From contig NZ_LOKW01000023.1 of NCBI RefSeq assembly GCF_002211305.1, forward strand, positions 434,001 to 498,000: a stretch of 64,000 bases of DNA. Reading direction: 5' to 3'. The first letter of the stretch is position 1; each line of letters opens with the position of its first letter. Both the position numbers and the translations under genes were made by a program. Under the pieces are notes generated by a model that saw nothing but the letters and a program-made list of their open reading frames with translations, was not told where the DNA came from and made no database searches. The stretch is from Rhizobium sp. R634. GTDB lineage: Bacteria > Pseudomonadota > Alphaproteobacteria > Rhizobiales > Rhizobiaceae. Shown here piece by piece: positions 35,133 to 44,384 of this stretch.

Positions 35133-36099
35133 AGCCAAGACATTGAACACAGAGACGGATGCAACCCACATGCGGCCGTGGCACAGCAACTGGCGCGACT
35201 ACGTCGTCTACATCGGCTTCGTCGTCATCTTCATCGTCTTCGCGATCTTGCTGCAGGATCGCGGATTCCTATCTTCAAACAACCTGCTCAACATCCTGCG
35301 ACAGACTGCGATCGTCGCCATCGTTTCCATGGCAATGTCGTTCGTACTCTCGGCGGGCGAGATCGACCTCTCGGTCGGAGCCATTGCCGGACTGTCGTCG
35401 GTGGTCGCTGGCCTGGTGCTGAGCAAGTACGGTCTATTCCCCGGCATTCTCGCGGGCTTGATCCTCGGGCTGCTGGTAGGCGCCATAAACGGCGGCCTGA
35501 CTGCCTATCTCAACATCCCGTCGTTCTTGGTGACGCTCGGCATGATGGGGATCGCGCGAGGGGTCGGAATGTGGGTAAGCGGCACTTCGCCTGTTCCAAT
35601 TATCAACGATACGTTCATTTTCGTCTTTGGTTCCGGTAACATCGGCCCTGTTCCTGTCCTCGTTGTCTGGGTCGCCGTTCTGGGCACGATCGCCCATATC
35701 GCGCTTCGAAAGACACCGTTCGGCCGCAAGGTCATGTCGTCAGGCGGAAACTCGGTCGCAGCTCGCTACAGCGGCGTCGATGTCCGGAAAATCAAGTTCC
35801 AGGTGCTGCTACTGACGGGGATGGCCGCTGCGATCGCTGGCATGCTCTATGCTGGACGCCTGCAGTCTGGACGCTTCCAGCTTGGCGAAGGCGATGAGCT
35901 GTCTGTCATTGCAGCCGTGGTTCTCGGCGGTACCAGCCTATTCGGCGGACGCGGCACCGTGATCGGTTCCATCGTCGGTGCCCTGCTCATCGGTGTCATC
36001 AACAACGGTCTTATTCTTGGCGGCCTCGACTACAGCCAGCAGCTCATCGCGCGCGGAATGCTCATCATCCTAGCTGTGGCGGTCGGCCGAAGCCGCTAA
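35122..36099 (+). CDS. Sugar ABC transporter permease
   Basis: A 325-residue RbsC-type permease with about 8-10 hydrophobic segments, the motif GEIDLSVGAIAGLSSV and the C-terminal AAVVLGGTSLFGGRGTVIGS. The first 30 residues are hydrophilic and cytoplasmic. It overlaps the ATPase gene by 11 bases, implying coupled translation. Confidence 0.92.
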   Translation: MSTEAKTLNTETDATHMRPWHSNWRDYVVYIGFVVIFIVFAILLQDRGFLSSNNLLNILRQTAIVAIVSMAMSFVLSAGEIDLSVGAIAGLSSVVAGLVLSKYGLFPGILAGLILGLLVGAINGGLTAYLNIPSFLVTLGMMGIARGVGMWVSGTSPVPIINDTFIFVFGSGNIGPVPVLVVWVAVLGTIAHIALRKTPFGRKVMSSGGNSVAARYSGVDVRKIKFQVLLLTGMAAAIAGMLYAGRLQSGRFQLGEGDELSVIAAVVLGGTSLFGGRGTVIGSIVGALLIGVINNGLILGGLDYSQQLIARGMLIILAVAVGRSR

Positions 36100-36128
36100 C
36101 CTGGAAGGTTCTACGGAGGTATTACGAT

Positions 36129-36989
36129 ATGAGAGTTTTAGTAACAGGCGGCAGCGGCAAACTGGGTAGAGCCACGATCAAGCATCTGGTTGAGAGCGGC
36201 CACGACGTCATCAACGCGGATGCGATCGCTCCGCCAGAAAACCTCTGCCCCTTCGTCAAGGTCGATTTCGAGGATATGCGCGCCACGATCGAGGCGATCA
36301 GTGGCTTTGATTGGGACCACAATCGCAACACTGAAGCCGTCGTCCATCTGGCCGCTGTGCCTATGCCGGGGCGCGTTGCTCCTGCGGATGTTTTCCGGGT
36401 CAACACCATCTCGACGTTCAATGTTTTCGAGTCATGCCGCTTGCTTGGCATCAAGAACATCGTGTGGGCGTCCAGCGAGACCCTGCTCGGCATTCCTTAC
36501 GAGATCAAGCCTGACTACCTGCCGGCGGACGAGAATTATCAGTCGCGCCCGGAAACCTCCTATTCCCTCTCGAAGCATCTCGGCGAGGAGATGGCAAAGC
36601 AGTATTGCCGCTGGGACAGCGAGCTCAAGATCGTTTGCCTACGCTTCTCCAACGTTATGGACGAGAGCGAGTATGCGGACTTCCCGGCCTTCGAGCAGAA
36701 CCCGGGCAGCAGACGCTTCAACCTTTGGACCTATATCGACGCCCGCGACGGGGCACAGGCGATCCGTCGCTCGCTCGAGTGGAGCGGCAAAGGTGCCGAG
36801 GTGTTCATCATCGCAAACGACGATGGGGTCATGACCACCTCCAACGAGGAACTCGTCAGGAGGTGGTATCCGGGGGTCCCGTTCAAAAAGCAGATCGGGA
36901 AGAACGAAACCTTGCTGTCCATCGACAAAGCAAAGAGCGTTCTCGGATACCAGCCTGAACATAGCTGGCGAAAATATGTAGGCTCCTGA
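36129..36989 (+). CDS. NAD-dependent epimerase/dehydratase-family oxidoreductase
   Basis: A 286-residue extended SDR. The Rossmann start VLVTGGSGKLGRA and the catalytic YSLSK are present, with SSETLLGIPYE at the substrate site. It has the size and layout of uronate dehydrogenase-like enzymes, which oxidise a sugar acid or aldose at C1, but identity with that enzyme is not claimed. A frameshifted paralogue lies at 43404-44257, after the same operon. It is fourth in the operon, 28 bases before the GntR start. Confidence 0.87.
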   Translation: MRVLVTGGSGKLGRATIKHLVESGHDVINADAIAPPENLCPFVKVDFEDMRATIEAISGFDWDHNRNTEAVVHLAAVPMPGRVAPADVFRVNTISTFNVFESCRLLGIKNIVWASSETLLGIPYEIKPDYLPADENYQSRPETSYSLSKHLGEEMAKQYCRWDSELKIVCLRFSNVMDESEYADFPAFEQNPGSRRFNLWTYIDARDGAQAIRRSLEWSGKGAEVFIIANDDGVMTTSNEELVRRWYPGVPFKKQIGKNETLLSIDKAKSVLGYQPEHSWRKYVGS

Positions 36990-37017
36990 GAAGTCAGCCA
37001 GCTTGAAGGGAAAGAAA

Positions 37018-37728
37018 ATGCCGACCAGGAAACAGACAGCACCGGTCTCAGAGATCAAAGAGGACGCCTTCGCGAAAACAATGACCGCGACAGCGCACCT
37101 TCGGTTGCGCCAGCTCATCCTGGATAACAAGTGGGCGCCCGGTTACCAGGCGACCGAACAGGAAGTCGCGTCCCAGTTGGGGATGAGCCGGACGCCCGTA
37201 AGGGAGGCGCTCATGCGCCTCCAGCAGGACGGACTTGTCTCGGTGATCCCGAGGCACGGAATGCGGGTGCTGCCGATTTCTATTTCTGACATGAAGGAAA
37301 TTTACGAAATCCTGACGTCGCTGGAGAGTACGGCTGCAGAGCTTGCCGCCAGCCGCCAGCTTTCCGAGGATCAACTCCGGGGTCTCGAGAAGGCGACAGC
37401 CGATATGGACCATGCGCTTTCGCAAGATAATTTGGAGCGCTGGGCGCAGGCGGACGCGAGATTTCATGAGCAACTGCTCGAACTTGGCGGCAACCAGATG
37501 CTCAAGTCGGTCGTCCTCAATTTCATCGACCGCGCACATCGCGTCAGGATGGTGACGCTGAAGATGCGTCCCAAGCCGGTTAACTCAACCCGCGAACATG
37601 CGGAACTCGTGCAAGCAATCCGCGAAGGCGACCGCGAAAAAGCAAGAAACATTCACAAGGCGCACCGCGAGCGGGCAGGCAAGGAACTGCTCGACCTTCT
37701 CGAGCGCCTCGGCCTCAACCACCTCTAG
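37018..37728 (+). CDS. GntR-family regulator (FadR/FCD subfamily)
   Basis: A 236-residue FCD regulator. The winged helix-turn-helix includes ATEQEVASQLGMSRTPVREALM and the helical FCD domain has ARFHEQLLELGGNQML. The ATG at 37018 has AAGGGA upstream; a TTG at 37003 is not needed. Being inside the operon, it probably regulates its own operon through the palindrome at 32307. It is only distantly similar to the GntR at 25654. Confidence 0.9.
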   Translation: MPTRKQTAPVSEIKEDAFAKTMTATAHLRLRQLILDNKWAPGYQATEQEVASQLGMSRTPVREALMRLQQDGLVSVIPRHGMRVLPISISDMKEIYEILTSLESTAAELAASRQLSEDQLRGLEKATADMDHALSQDNLERWAQADARFHEQLLELGGNQMLKSVVLNFIDRAHRVRMVTLKMRPKPVNSTREHAELVQAIREGDREKARNIHKAHRERAGKELLDLLERLGLNHL

Positions 37729-37740
37729 GACAGGTTTCAA

Positions 37741-38856
37741 ATGTTATCGTTGAACAACACTCTCAAGATCGCAGTCCTTCCCGGCGACGGGATCGGCAGG
37801 GAAGTCATGCCTGCCTGCCTGGAATTGATCGACGCCGCCGTCAGCCAGGCGGGCGCGCCACCGCTCGTGTTCGAGACGCATCAGGCCGGTGCCCAGCACT
37901 ACGCGGAGACCGGCGAGGCCCTGCCCGCCGCCGCGCTCGAGGCCTGCCAGACATCCGACGCAATCCTCTTCGGCGCGATGGGCTGGCCCGACATCCGCTT
38001 CCCGGACGGGACGGAAATCATTCCGCAGCTCGACCTGCGCATGGAGTTCGGCCTGTTTGCAGGTGTCCGTCCGATCCGGTGGTTTCCCGGCCTTCCGAAA
38101 GTGCTGTCCGATCCTCGCGCCGAAGGAATCGACTTCGTGTTGGTCCGCGAGCAGACAGAAGGACTGTTTTATGCGCGTGGCCGTGGCGAAGTGCTAAACG
38201 ACCAAGAGGCCTACGACACGATGCAGATCACGCGGGCCGGCACCGAGCGCGTTACCGAATTCGCTTTCCAGCTGGCCGCCCAGCGCAAACGTCGCGGCAA
38301 GGCCGGCACGGTGACCTGCGTCGACAAGGCGAATGTCTTCAGTTCGATGGCTTTCTTCCGGAAGGTTTTCGATGAGATCGCCGCCAAGCACCCCGAGTTG
38401 CAGAAGGACTATGCCTATGTCGACGCGCTGGCGCTCAACATGGTGAAGAAGCCTTGGACGCTTGACGTGCTGGTGACCGAGAACATGTTTGGCGACATCC
38501 TTTCCGACCTTGCGGCCGGTCTGATCGGCGGCATGGGTATGGCCCCTTCGGCGGACATCGGCGATACGCACGGCCTCTTCCAGCCGGCACACGGGACCGC
38601 TCCCGATATCGCGGGCAAGGGCGTCGCCAATCCGGGCGCAATGTTCCTGTCGGGAGCGATGATGCTCGACTGGCTGGCGGTGAAGCACGGGGATCAGCGG
38701 CTTGCTGACGCCGCCGGGCTGATCGAGGCCGCGGTCGAGCACACCTTGTCGACCAAGATCGCGGTTCCAATGGAGTATGGCGGAAGCGCCAATTGCGCGG
38801 AGATGACGCGCAGCGTGATCGGCGCTCTGGGTGCCGTCCGCAAGGAGGTCGCATGA
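37741..38856 (+). CDS. Isocitrate/isopropylmalate dehydrogenase-family protein
   Basis: A 371-residue beta-decarboxylating dehydrogenase of the LeuB/tartrate dehydrogenase superfamily. LPGDGIGREVMPA at the N-terminus, VREQTEGLFYARGRGE, TCVDKANVFSS and TENMFGDILSDLAAGLIGG are diagnostic. The location among OtnK/OtnC genes argues for a C4 hydroxy acid (tetronate, tartrate or malate) rather than isopropylmalate. It could make the 3-oxo acid that OtnK uses, although this family usually decarboxylates afterwards. Confidence 0.85.
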   Translation: MLSLNNTLKIAVLPGDGIGREVMPACLELIDAAVSQAGAPPLVFETHQAGAQHYAETGEALPAAALEACQTSDAILFGAMGWPDIRFPDGTEIIPQLDLRMEFGLFAGVRPIRWFPGLPKVLSDPRAEGIDFVLVREQTEGLFYARGRGEVLNDQEAYDTMQITRAGTERVTEFAFQLAAQRKRRGKAGTVTCVDKANVFSSMAFFRKVFDEIAAKHPELQKDYAYVDALALNMVKKPWTLDVLVTENMFGDILSDLAAGLIGGMGMAPSADIGDTHGLFQPAHGTAPDIAGKGVANPGAMFLSGAMMLDWLAVKHGDQRLADAAGLIEAAVEHTLSTKIAVPMEYGGSANCAEMTRSVIGALGAVRKEVA

Positions 38857-39182
38857 GTTCGGCATCCACAGGCTTTGTCGTGGTCGTAGAGTTCGTCGTG
38901 CGAAACCAGTTCGCCGATAATTTCGATGCGGCGATAATTGAGAATGCGGCGACGTCGCTGCGCGACGAACCGAACTGCGAAGTGTTCGATGTCTGCCGCG
39001 ATCCTGAGCGGCCCGAGCGAATCTACCTCTATGAAGTCTATGGCTCAAGAGCCGATTTCGACTTCCACCTGAAGACGCCGCACTTCACGAGCTTTGATGC
39101 GATGGTTCGAGATTGGGTGGCCGAAAAGCGAGTGGAAACGTTCGAGCGTATTTCGTCCCACAAGCAGGAGGGCGCGAGATGA
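38853..39182 (+). CDS. Antibiotic biosynthesis monooxygenase-fold (ABM/LsrG-like) protein
   Basis: A 109-residue ferredoxin-like-fold protein of the ABM group. VVVEFVVRNQFADNF, NCEVFDVCRDPERP and FDFHLKTPHF show the typical pattern of these small dimeric enzymes. Members act as quinol monooxygenases or, as LsrG, isomerise a phosphorylated C5 compound. Its ATG overlaps the preceding stop (ATGA) and its stop overlaps the HAD start, so it is a full member of the operon. The true reaction is unknown; sugar-phosphate isomerisation is a reasonable thought here. Confidence 0.8.
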   Translation: MSSASTGFVVVVEFVVRNQFADNFDAAIIENAATSLRDEPNCEVFDVCRDPERPERIYLYEVYGSRADFDFHLKTPHFTSFDAMVRDWVAEKRVETFERISSHKQEGAR

Positions 39183-39889
39183 CCAGCAGCGTCAAGGCGA
39201 TTGTCTTCGACACGTTCGGCACTGTCGTCGACTGGCGGGGTTCGATCATCCGCGATCTCACCGCCTGGGGCGCGGCGGAGGGCCTGCAGATCGACTGGAC
39301 CGGTCTCGTCGACCGCTGGCGAGACCATTACAATCCCCAGAAAGCGCGGGTGCGCAGCGGCGAGTTGCCGTGGACGAACCTGGACGAACTTCACTTCGAT
39401 GCCTTGAAGGCAGTGTTCGCAGAGATGGGGCTGGCCGAACTAGACCACGACCGGATGATGCACGTCAACAAGGTCTGGCATCGCCTGGACGGCTGGCCCG
39501 ACACATCGCGCGGGCTACACCGGCTGAAGTCGAAGTTTATCATCGGCCCTCTGTCCAACGCCAATGTCGCGATTCTCGTCAATATGGCAAAGCATGCCGA
39601 CTTGCCGTGGGACAACGTGTTCTCCTGCGAGCTTTTCCAGCACTACAAGCCCGATCCTGAGACCTACCTCGGGGTCTGCAAACTCCTTTATCTGGAGCCC
39701 GGGGCCGTCATGATGTGCGCTGCCCACAACTACGATCTTGCCGCCGCGCGCAGCCTTGGCCTTAAAACCGCATTCATCGCACGACCCACCGAATACGGCG
39801 AGGGCCAGACGACCGACCTCACAGCCGAGCAGCGCTGGGATTACGTCGCCGACGATCTCGAAGACCTCGCCCGACAACTCGGATGCTAG
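39179..39889 (+). CDS. HAD-superfamily hydrolase (haloacid dehalogenase type II-like)
   Basis: A 236-residue HAD protein. Motif I VFDTFGTVVDWRG carries the nucleophile Asp 11; motif II is GPLSNANVAIL, motif III Lys is in HYKPDPETYLG, and motif IV is poorly acidic (MMCAAHNYDLAAARSLG), as in haloacid dehalogenases. Family members act on 2-haloacids or on phosphorylated compounds. Here it may remove phosphate from a dead-end intermediate. Overlaps the ABM gene by 4 bases. Confidence 0.85.
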   Translation: MTSSVKAIVFDTFGTVVDWRGSIIRDLTAWGAAEGLQIDWTGLVDRWRDHYNPQKARVRSGELPWTNLDELHFDALKAVFAEMGLAELDHDRMMHVNKVWHRLDGWPDTSRGLHRLKSKFIIGPLSNANVAILVNMAKHADLPWDNVFSCELFQHYKPDPETYLGVCKLLYLEPGAVMMCAAHNYDLAAARSLGLKTAFIARPTEYGEGQTTDLTAEQRWDYVADDLEDLARQLGC

Positions 39890-39903
39890 AAGAGAGAAAG
39901 ACA

Positions 39904-41382
39904 ATGCAGACATACATGATGTTCATCGACGGCAAGTGGGAAGACGCTGCCAACGGAGATACGTTCGAGACGAAGAACCCTTTCAACGGGCAGACCTGGG
40001 CTGCTATTCCGAAGGGCGGCAGGGAAGATGCGGAACGAGCAGTCGAGGCTGCGCACCGCGCCTTCACGAGCGGTCCGTGGCCGAAGCTCACCGCGAGCGC
40101 CCGCGGACACCTTCTTCGGCGTCTTGGTGACCTGATCGCCGAGAATGCGGAGCATCTCGCGACGATCGAGGTTACGGACAACGGCAAGCTCATCAACGAG
40201 ATGCTGTTTCAGCTCAAATACATCCCGCAGTGGTACTACTACTTCGGCGGGCTGGCGGACAAGATCGAAGGAGCGGTCATCCCGATCGATAAGGCGGACA
40301 CCTTCAACTTCACTCGTAATGAGCCGCTCGGCGTCTGCGTCGGGATTACGCCGTGGAACTCCCCTCTCCTGCTGCTCGCCTACAAGCTGGCACCGGCACT
40401 CGCCGCAGGGAACACATTCGTGGCAAAGCCCTCGGAGTTCACGTCTGCTTCGACCCTTGAGTTCGCAAAGCTCGTCGAGCAGGCTGGCTTTCCCGCGGGC
40501 GTCTTCAACGTCGTCACGGGGTTCGGCGCAGATGTCGGCGAGACGCTGACGACCCACAGGTACGTCGCCAAGATCGCTTTCACGGGAAGTGAAGGCACCG
40601 GGCGCAAGATCGGCGAGCTTGCAGCGCGCAACTTCAAGAAGGTTACGCTTGAACTCGGCGGCAAGAGCCCGCACATCGTCTTCGACGATGCGGAGATCGA
40701 CAATGCCGTCAACGGGGTGATCTCCGGCATCTTCGCTGCCACCGGACAGACATGTATTGCGGGCTCACGATTGCTCGTGCAGCGAAAGATCCACGACCAG
40801 TTTCTCGAGAAGATCGTCAACCTCGCAAAAACGGCGAGAATGGGCGATCCGCTCTTGACGTCGACGCAGGTTGGCCCCGTGACGACGCCGCCGCAACTCG
40901 AGAAGATCCTCGGCTATATCAACATCGCAAAAGGCGAAGGCGCCGAATGCGTTCTCGGTGGGGGGCGGCCGGACAATGCCGAGCTCTCCAGGGGCTGGTT
41001 CGTCGAACCTACGATTTTCTCCGGGGTCCGAAACGACATGCGCATCGCGCAGGAGGAGGTCTTCGGCCCGGTTCTGGCGGTCATCCCCTTCGACAGCGAT
41101 GAGGAAGCCGTGCATATTGCCAATGACACCAATTACGGGCTGGCCGCGGGCTTCTGGACCCAGGACATGCGTCGTATCCTGAAGGTTTCGGCCGCCATCC
41201 AGGCTGGCACCATCTGGGTCAATACCTACCGCGTCATCAGCTATATGTCGCCGCTTGGAGGCTACAAGCACTCCGGCATCGGTCGCGAGAATGGCATCGC
41301 CTCGATCCAGAACTACATGCAGACGAAGAGCGTGATGATCTCGACCGCTGAAGACGTCGCCAACCCCTTCATCATGAGGTGA
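39904..41382 (+). CDS. Aldehyde dehydrogenase
   Basis: A 492-residue NAD(P)-dependent aldehyde dehydrogenase. The Glu motif LELGGKSPH and the catalytic Cys in ATGQTCIAGSRL are intact, as is the FTGSEGTG cofactor loop. In this operon it would oxidise a sugar-derived aldehyde to the acid entering the OtnK/OtnC steps. AAGAGAGAAAG precedes the ATG at 39904. The kinase gene follows 3 bases later. Confidence 0.92.
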   Translation: MQTYMMFIDGKWEDAANGDTFETKNPFNGQTWAAIPKGGREDAERAVEAAHRAFTSGPWPKLTASARGHLLRRLGDLIAENAEHLATIEVTDNGKLINEMLFQLKYIPQWYYYFGGLADKIEGAVIPIDKADTFNFTRNEPLGVCVGITPWNSPLLLLAYKLAPALAAGNTFVAKPSEFTSASTLEFAKLVEQAGFPAGVFNVVTGFGADVGETLTTHRYVAKIAFTGSEGTGRKIGELAARNFKKVTLELGGKSPHIVFDDAEIDNAVNGVISGIFAATGQTCIAGSRLLVQRKIHDQFLEKIVNLAKTARMGDPLLTSTQVGPVTTPPQLEKILGYINIAKGEGAECVLGGGRPDNAELSRGWFVEPTIFSGVRNDMRIAQEEVFGPVLAVIPFDSDEEAVHIANDTNYGLAAGFWTQDMRRILKVSAAIQAGTIWVNTYRVISYMSPLGGYKHSGIGRENGIASIQNYMQTKSVMISTAEDVANPFIMR

Positions 41383-41385
41383 TCC

Positions 41386-42660
41386 ATGGTGGCCGCCGGA
41401 AAGTTGCTGGTCGGCTGCGCGGCCGACGATTTCACGGGAGCGACTGACGTCGCGAACATCTTCGCGCGCGCCGGCCTCAAAACGACGGTGCTGATCGGCG
41501 TTCCTGAAGACGACAGAGACATTGACGCCGACGTAATCGTTGTCGCCCTCAAGACTCGAACGGCACCTCCGCAAATGGCGGTCGAGGAGTCCTTGGCCGC
41601 ACTGCGATGGCTGCGTGGCCGTGGCGCGCAGAAGTACTACTTCAAGTACTGCTCGACGTTCGATTCCACGGCGAAGGGCAACATCGGCCCGGTCGCCGAC
41701 GCGATGCTTGCGGAGCTCGGCCAATCCATAACGATCGCCTGCCCCGCCTTCCCTGCCAACGGCCGGACGGTTTACAAGGGCAACCTGTTCGTCGGCGACG
41801 TGCCGCTGGACGAGTCCGGCATGCGCAATCATCCGTTGACGCCGATGACAGACGCGAACCTGCTGCGGGTGCTCGGGGCGCAGTCGCGGGCCGAAATCAC
41901 CGGATGCTATTACGAGACGGTGAAGCAAGGGGCGTCCGCCATCGCCGAATGGGCCGCCCCCATCCACGGCGACGGCACGCGTATTGTCGTCATCGACGCC
42001 CTGGCTGACGAGGACCTTGTCGAGATTGCCCAGGCATTCAAGGATTTCGTGCTGTTCACCGGTGCGTCGGGCCTGGCATATGGGCTGGCTCGTGTTCTTC
42101 TTGCCGGCGGGAACAGCCGCGACGCTGCCGTTACGACTGACTTGGACGAAGGCTACAGAGCCGTCGTCTCCGGTAGCTGCTCGGTCGCAACCAACGGACA
42201 GGTAGAGGCGATGCTCGCAGACCACGAGGGTTTCCGCGTCGACCTCTCGAAGCTGGCGGACGGCGGCGATGTCGTCGGCGAGGCCGTCGAGTGGGCCTCG
42301 TCCCGTCTGAGCCGCAAGCCTGTTCTCATCTATGCGACGGCTCTGCCCGACGAGGTGAAGGAAAACCAACGCAAGCTGGGCGCCGCGCAGTCCGGCGAGA
42401 TGGTCGAGGCCGCCCTCTCCTCAATCGCGCGAAGGCTCGTCGAGAAGGGTGTGAGCGATCTCATCGTCGCTGGCGGCGAGACGTCGGGAGCGGTGGTGAA
42501 GTCGCTAGGCGTCGACCAGCTCTCGATTGGCAACGAAATCGCCCCCGGAGTGCCGTGGGTACACGCAACGAGCCAGGGGCGATCTCTGTCGCTCGCGTTG
42601 AAGTCCGGCAACTTCGGCGAACGAGACTTCTTCATGAACGCTTGGGACCGGCTCCGATGA
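41386..42660 (+). CDS. otnK: 3-oxo-tetronate kinase (OtnK-like, DUF1537)
   Basis: A 424-residue four-carbon acid sugar kinase. N-terminal CAADDFTGATDVANIFARAG, KYCSTFDSTAKGNIGPVADA and C-terminal VAGGETSGAVVKSLGV match the OtnK group. The enzyme phosphorylates 3-oxo-tetronate at O4, and the product is the substrate of OtnC encoded immediately downstream with a 4-base overlap. The pairing gives good support. The other DUF1537 protein in the window (23255) is diverged and placed with the RLP. Confidence 0.88.
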   Translation: MVAAGKLLVGCAADDFTGATDVANIFARAGLKTTVLIGVPEDDRDIDADVIVVALKTRTAPPQMAVEESLAALRWLRGRGAQKYYFKYCSTFDSTAKGNIGPVADAMLAELGQSITIACPAFPANGRTVYKGNLFVGDVPLDESGMRNHPLTPMTDANLLRVLGAQSRAEITGCYYETVKQGASAIAEWAAPIHGDGTRIVVIDALADEDLVEIAQAFKDFVLFTGASGLAYGLARVLLAGGNSRDAAVTTDLDEGYRAVVSGSCSVATNGQVEAMLADHEGFRVDLSKLADGGDVVGEAVEWASSRLSRKPVLIYATALPDEVKENQRKLGAAQSGEMVEAALSSIARRLVEKGVSDLIVAGGETSGAVVKSLGVDQLSIGNEIAPGVPWVHATSQGRSLSLALKSGNFGERDFFMNAWDRLR

Positions 42661-43304
42661 TATGCTCCATATCCGAAGAGACGAAGGTCCGCGACGAGAT
42701 GGTCGAGGTCGGCCGCTCGCTCTTCGACCGCGGGCTGACCGCAGGATCGACCGGCAACATCAGCGTCCGTCTGTCGGACGGTCGCATTCTGATGACGCCC
42801 ACCAACGCTTCGCTGGGCGTGCTCGATCCAGCACGGCTGTCCTGCTTTTCGGCGGAAGGCGTGCATGTCGGAGGTGACAAGCCCACCAAGGAGGCGTTCC
42901 TCCACAAGTGCATGTATTGCGGTAAGGACAATCGCCGAGCCGTCGTCCACCTGCATTCAACCTATTCGGTTGCCGTCAGCTTGCTGAAGCAGGTCAACGA
43001 GCGCGACGTTCTGCCGCCCCTGACCGCCTACTATGTCATGCGTATCGGTTTCCTGCCGCTCGTGCCGTATTTTCCTCCCGGAGACGAAGCGCTGGCGGCG
43101 GCGGTGGGAGCCGCCGCCGCGAACCATCATGCGGTGTTGATGGCAAACCATGGACCTGTCGTCGCGGGCAAGTCCCTAAAGGACGCCCAGTACGCGACAG
43201 AGGAGTTGGAGGAAACGGCGAAGCTCTTCTTGCTCTTGCAGAACCACGAGGTCCGGCCGCTCACCGCCGAGGAAAGGGCCACCTTGATCAATCTCTCGAG
43301 GTGA
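42657..43304 (+). CDS. otnC: 3-oxo-tetronate 4-phosphate decarboxylase (OtnC-like class II aldolase)
   Basis: A 215-residue class II aldolase/adducin-fold protein. STGNISVR, the zinc His pair in VHLHSTYSVAV and the later HH/NHGPVVAGKSL are visible, along with the acidic KPTKEAFLH. OtnC decarboxylates 3-oxo-tetronate 4-phosphate to DHAP and CO2, completing the route started by OtnK. The ATG overlaps the OtnK stop. It is the last intact gene of the operon that starts at 32364. Confidence 0.88.
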   Translation: MICSISEETKVRDEMVEVGRSLFDRGLTAGSTGNISVRLSDGRILMTPTNASLGVLDPARLSCFSAEGVHVGGDKPTKEAFLHKCMYCGKDNRRAVVHLHSTYSVAVSLLKQVNERDVLPPLTAYYVMRIGFLPLVPYFPPGDEALAAAVGAAAANHHAVLMANHGPVVAGKSLKDAQYATEELEETAKLFLLLQNHEVRPLTAEERATLINLSR

Positions 43305-43403
43305 CAAGAGCGCGTTACGAACCAGGAGGAACCCAGCGGGTCTGGGTGCCGTAACCTGCACTCTCGTTCGTGCCATTGAGCGGCCCGTCAAAGGAGAAAT
43401 GCC

Positions 43404-44257
43404 ATGAAACTTCTGGTCACTGGAAGCAGCGGACGAATCGAGCGCGCGGCGATTGAACGCCTTCTCGAAGAGGGGCACGAGGTCATCGGAATCGACGAGG
43501 TGCCGTCATCCGACATGAGGTGCCCGTTCGCGCGCGTCGATATGCGGGACTATGGCCAGGTCCTTGATGCGGTCGCCGATATCGAATCCGGGATTGATGG
43601 CATCGTCCATCTTGCTGCGATAGTAGGCGCGAAAGTCGCTGCGAGCACGCACATATTTCACACCAATACCGCCATCAGCTACAATGTTTTCCAAGCGGCA
43701 AAGATCGCGGGCATAAAGAACATTGTTTTTGCGAGCAGTGAGACCTTGCTGGGCGTCCCGTTTGACGATCCACCTGCCTATTTTCCGGCCGATGACAAGC
43801 TGACCTCGAAGCCTGAGAGTAGCTACGCGCTTTCCAAACTTGTAGACGAATCCGTCGCAGCCGAGTTCTGCCGCTGGGATCCTGCGCTCAAAATGATCGG
43901 CCTGCGGTTTTCTTGGGTAAAAGAGCCCCACCAATATGATGCAATGAAAGCTTGCGAAGATAATCCCGGCTTTCAAAAATGGAACCTGTGGTCCTATGTT
44001 GACAGCCGGACTGTGCCCAGGCCATTTCGCTTGCGCTCAACGCAAGCCTCAATGGTTTTCATCACCTCGCGATAGCAGCAGATGATACCGTGTTGGCGCG
44101 GCCCACACGTGCCCTTATGGCTGCTTATTATCCCAATGTACCGCTACAAGGACAACTTGCTGAACATGGCAGTCTTGTCTCAAGCCAAATGGCCCGAGAC
44201 GTTCTAGGTTATCGCCCGAAGTACAGCTGGCGTGACATACCAGCGGGGGTCTCCTAG
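43404..44257 (+). pseudogene. NAD-dependent epimerase/dehydratase-family protein, frameshifted
   Basis: A paralogue of the extended SDR at 36129 (shared SSETLLGVPFDDPP, YALSK and DSR..AQAI regions). The frame from 43404 reads well to about 44008 and then derails. The continuation (CAQAISLALNASLNG, then VLGYRPKYSWRDIPAGVS) lies in another frame and ends at 44257. Comparison with the paralogue suggests loss of one base, probably a G, near 44007-44011. It could be a real mutation or a sequencing error in a G run. The first glycine motif is also altered (GSSGRIERA), so cofactor binding may already be impaired. Good AAAGGAGA ribosome site. Confidence 0.8.
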
Positions 44258-44384
44258 CTTCTTAAGCTGCTGTGACCTTTCAAAAGAAGGTCGAACGCGG
44301 ATCAGCAAATTTATCATATCCGGGCGGGCTTCCAAGTTGCTTGCATTCGCTTCATAAGGTTCGCCGCGGTTTGCACTTCTGAAA

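Noticed and set aside
40765..42369. Long minus-strand frame (534 codons) opposite the aldehyde dehydrogenase and OtnK
   Set aside because: It is antisense to two clear enzymes, with a low-complexity, Arg-, Asp- and His-rich translation and no ribosome site.
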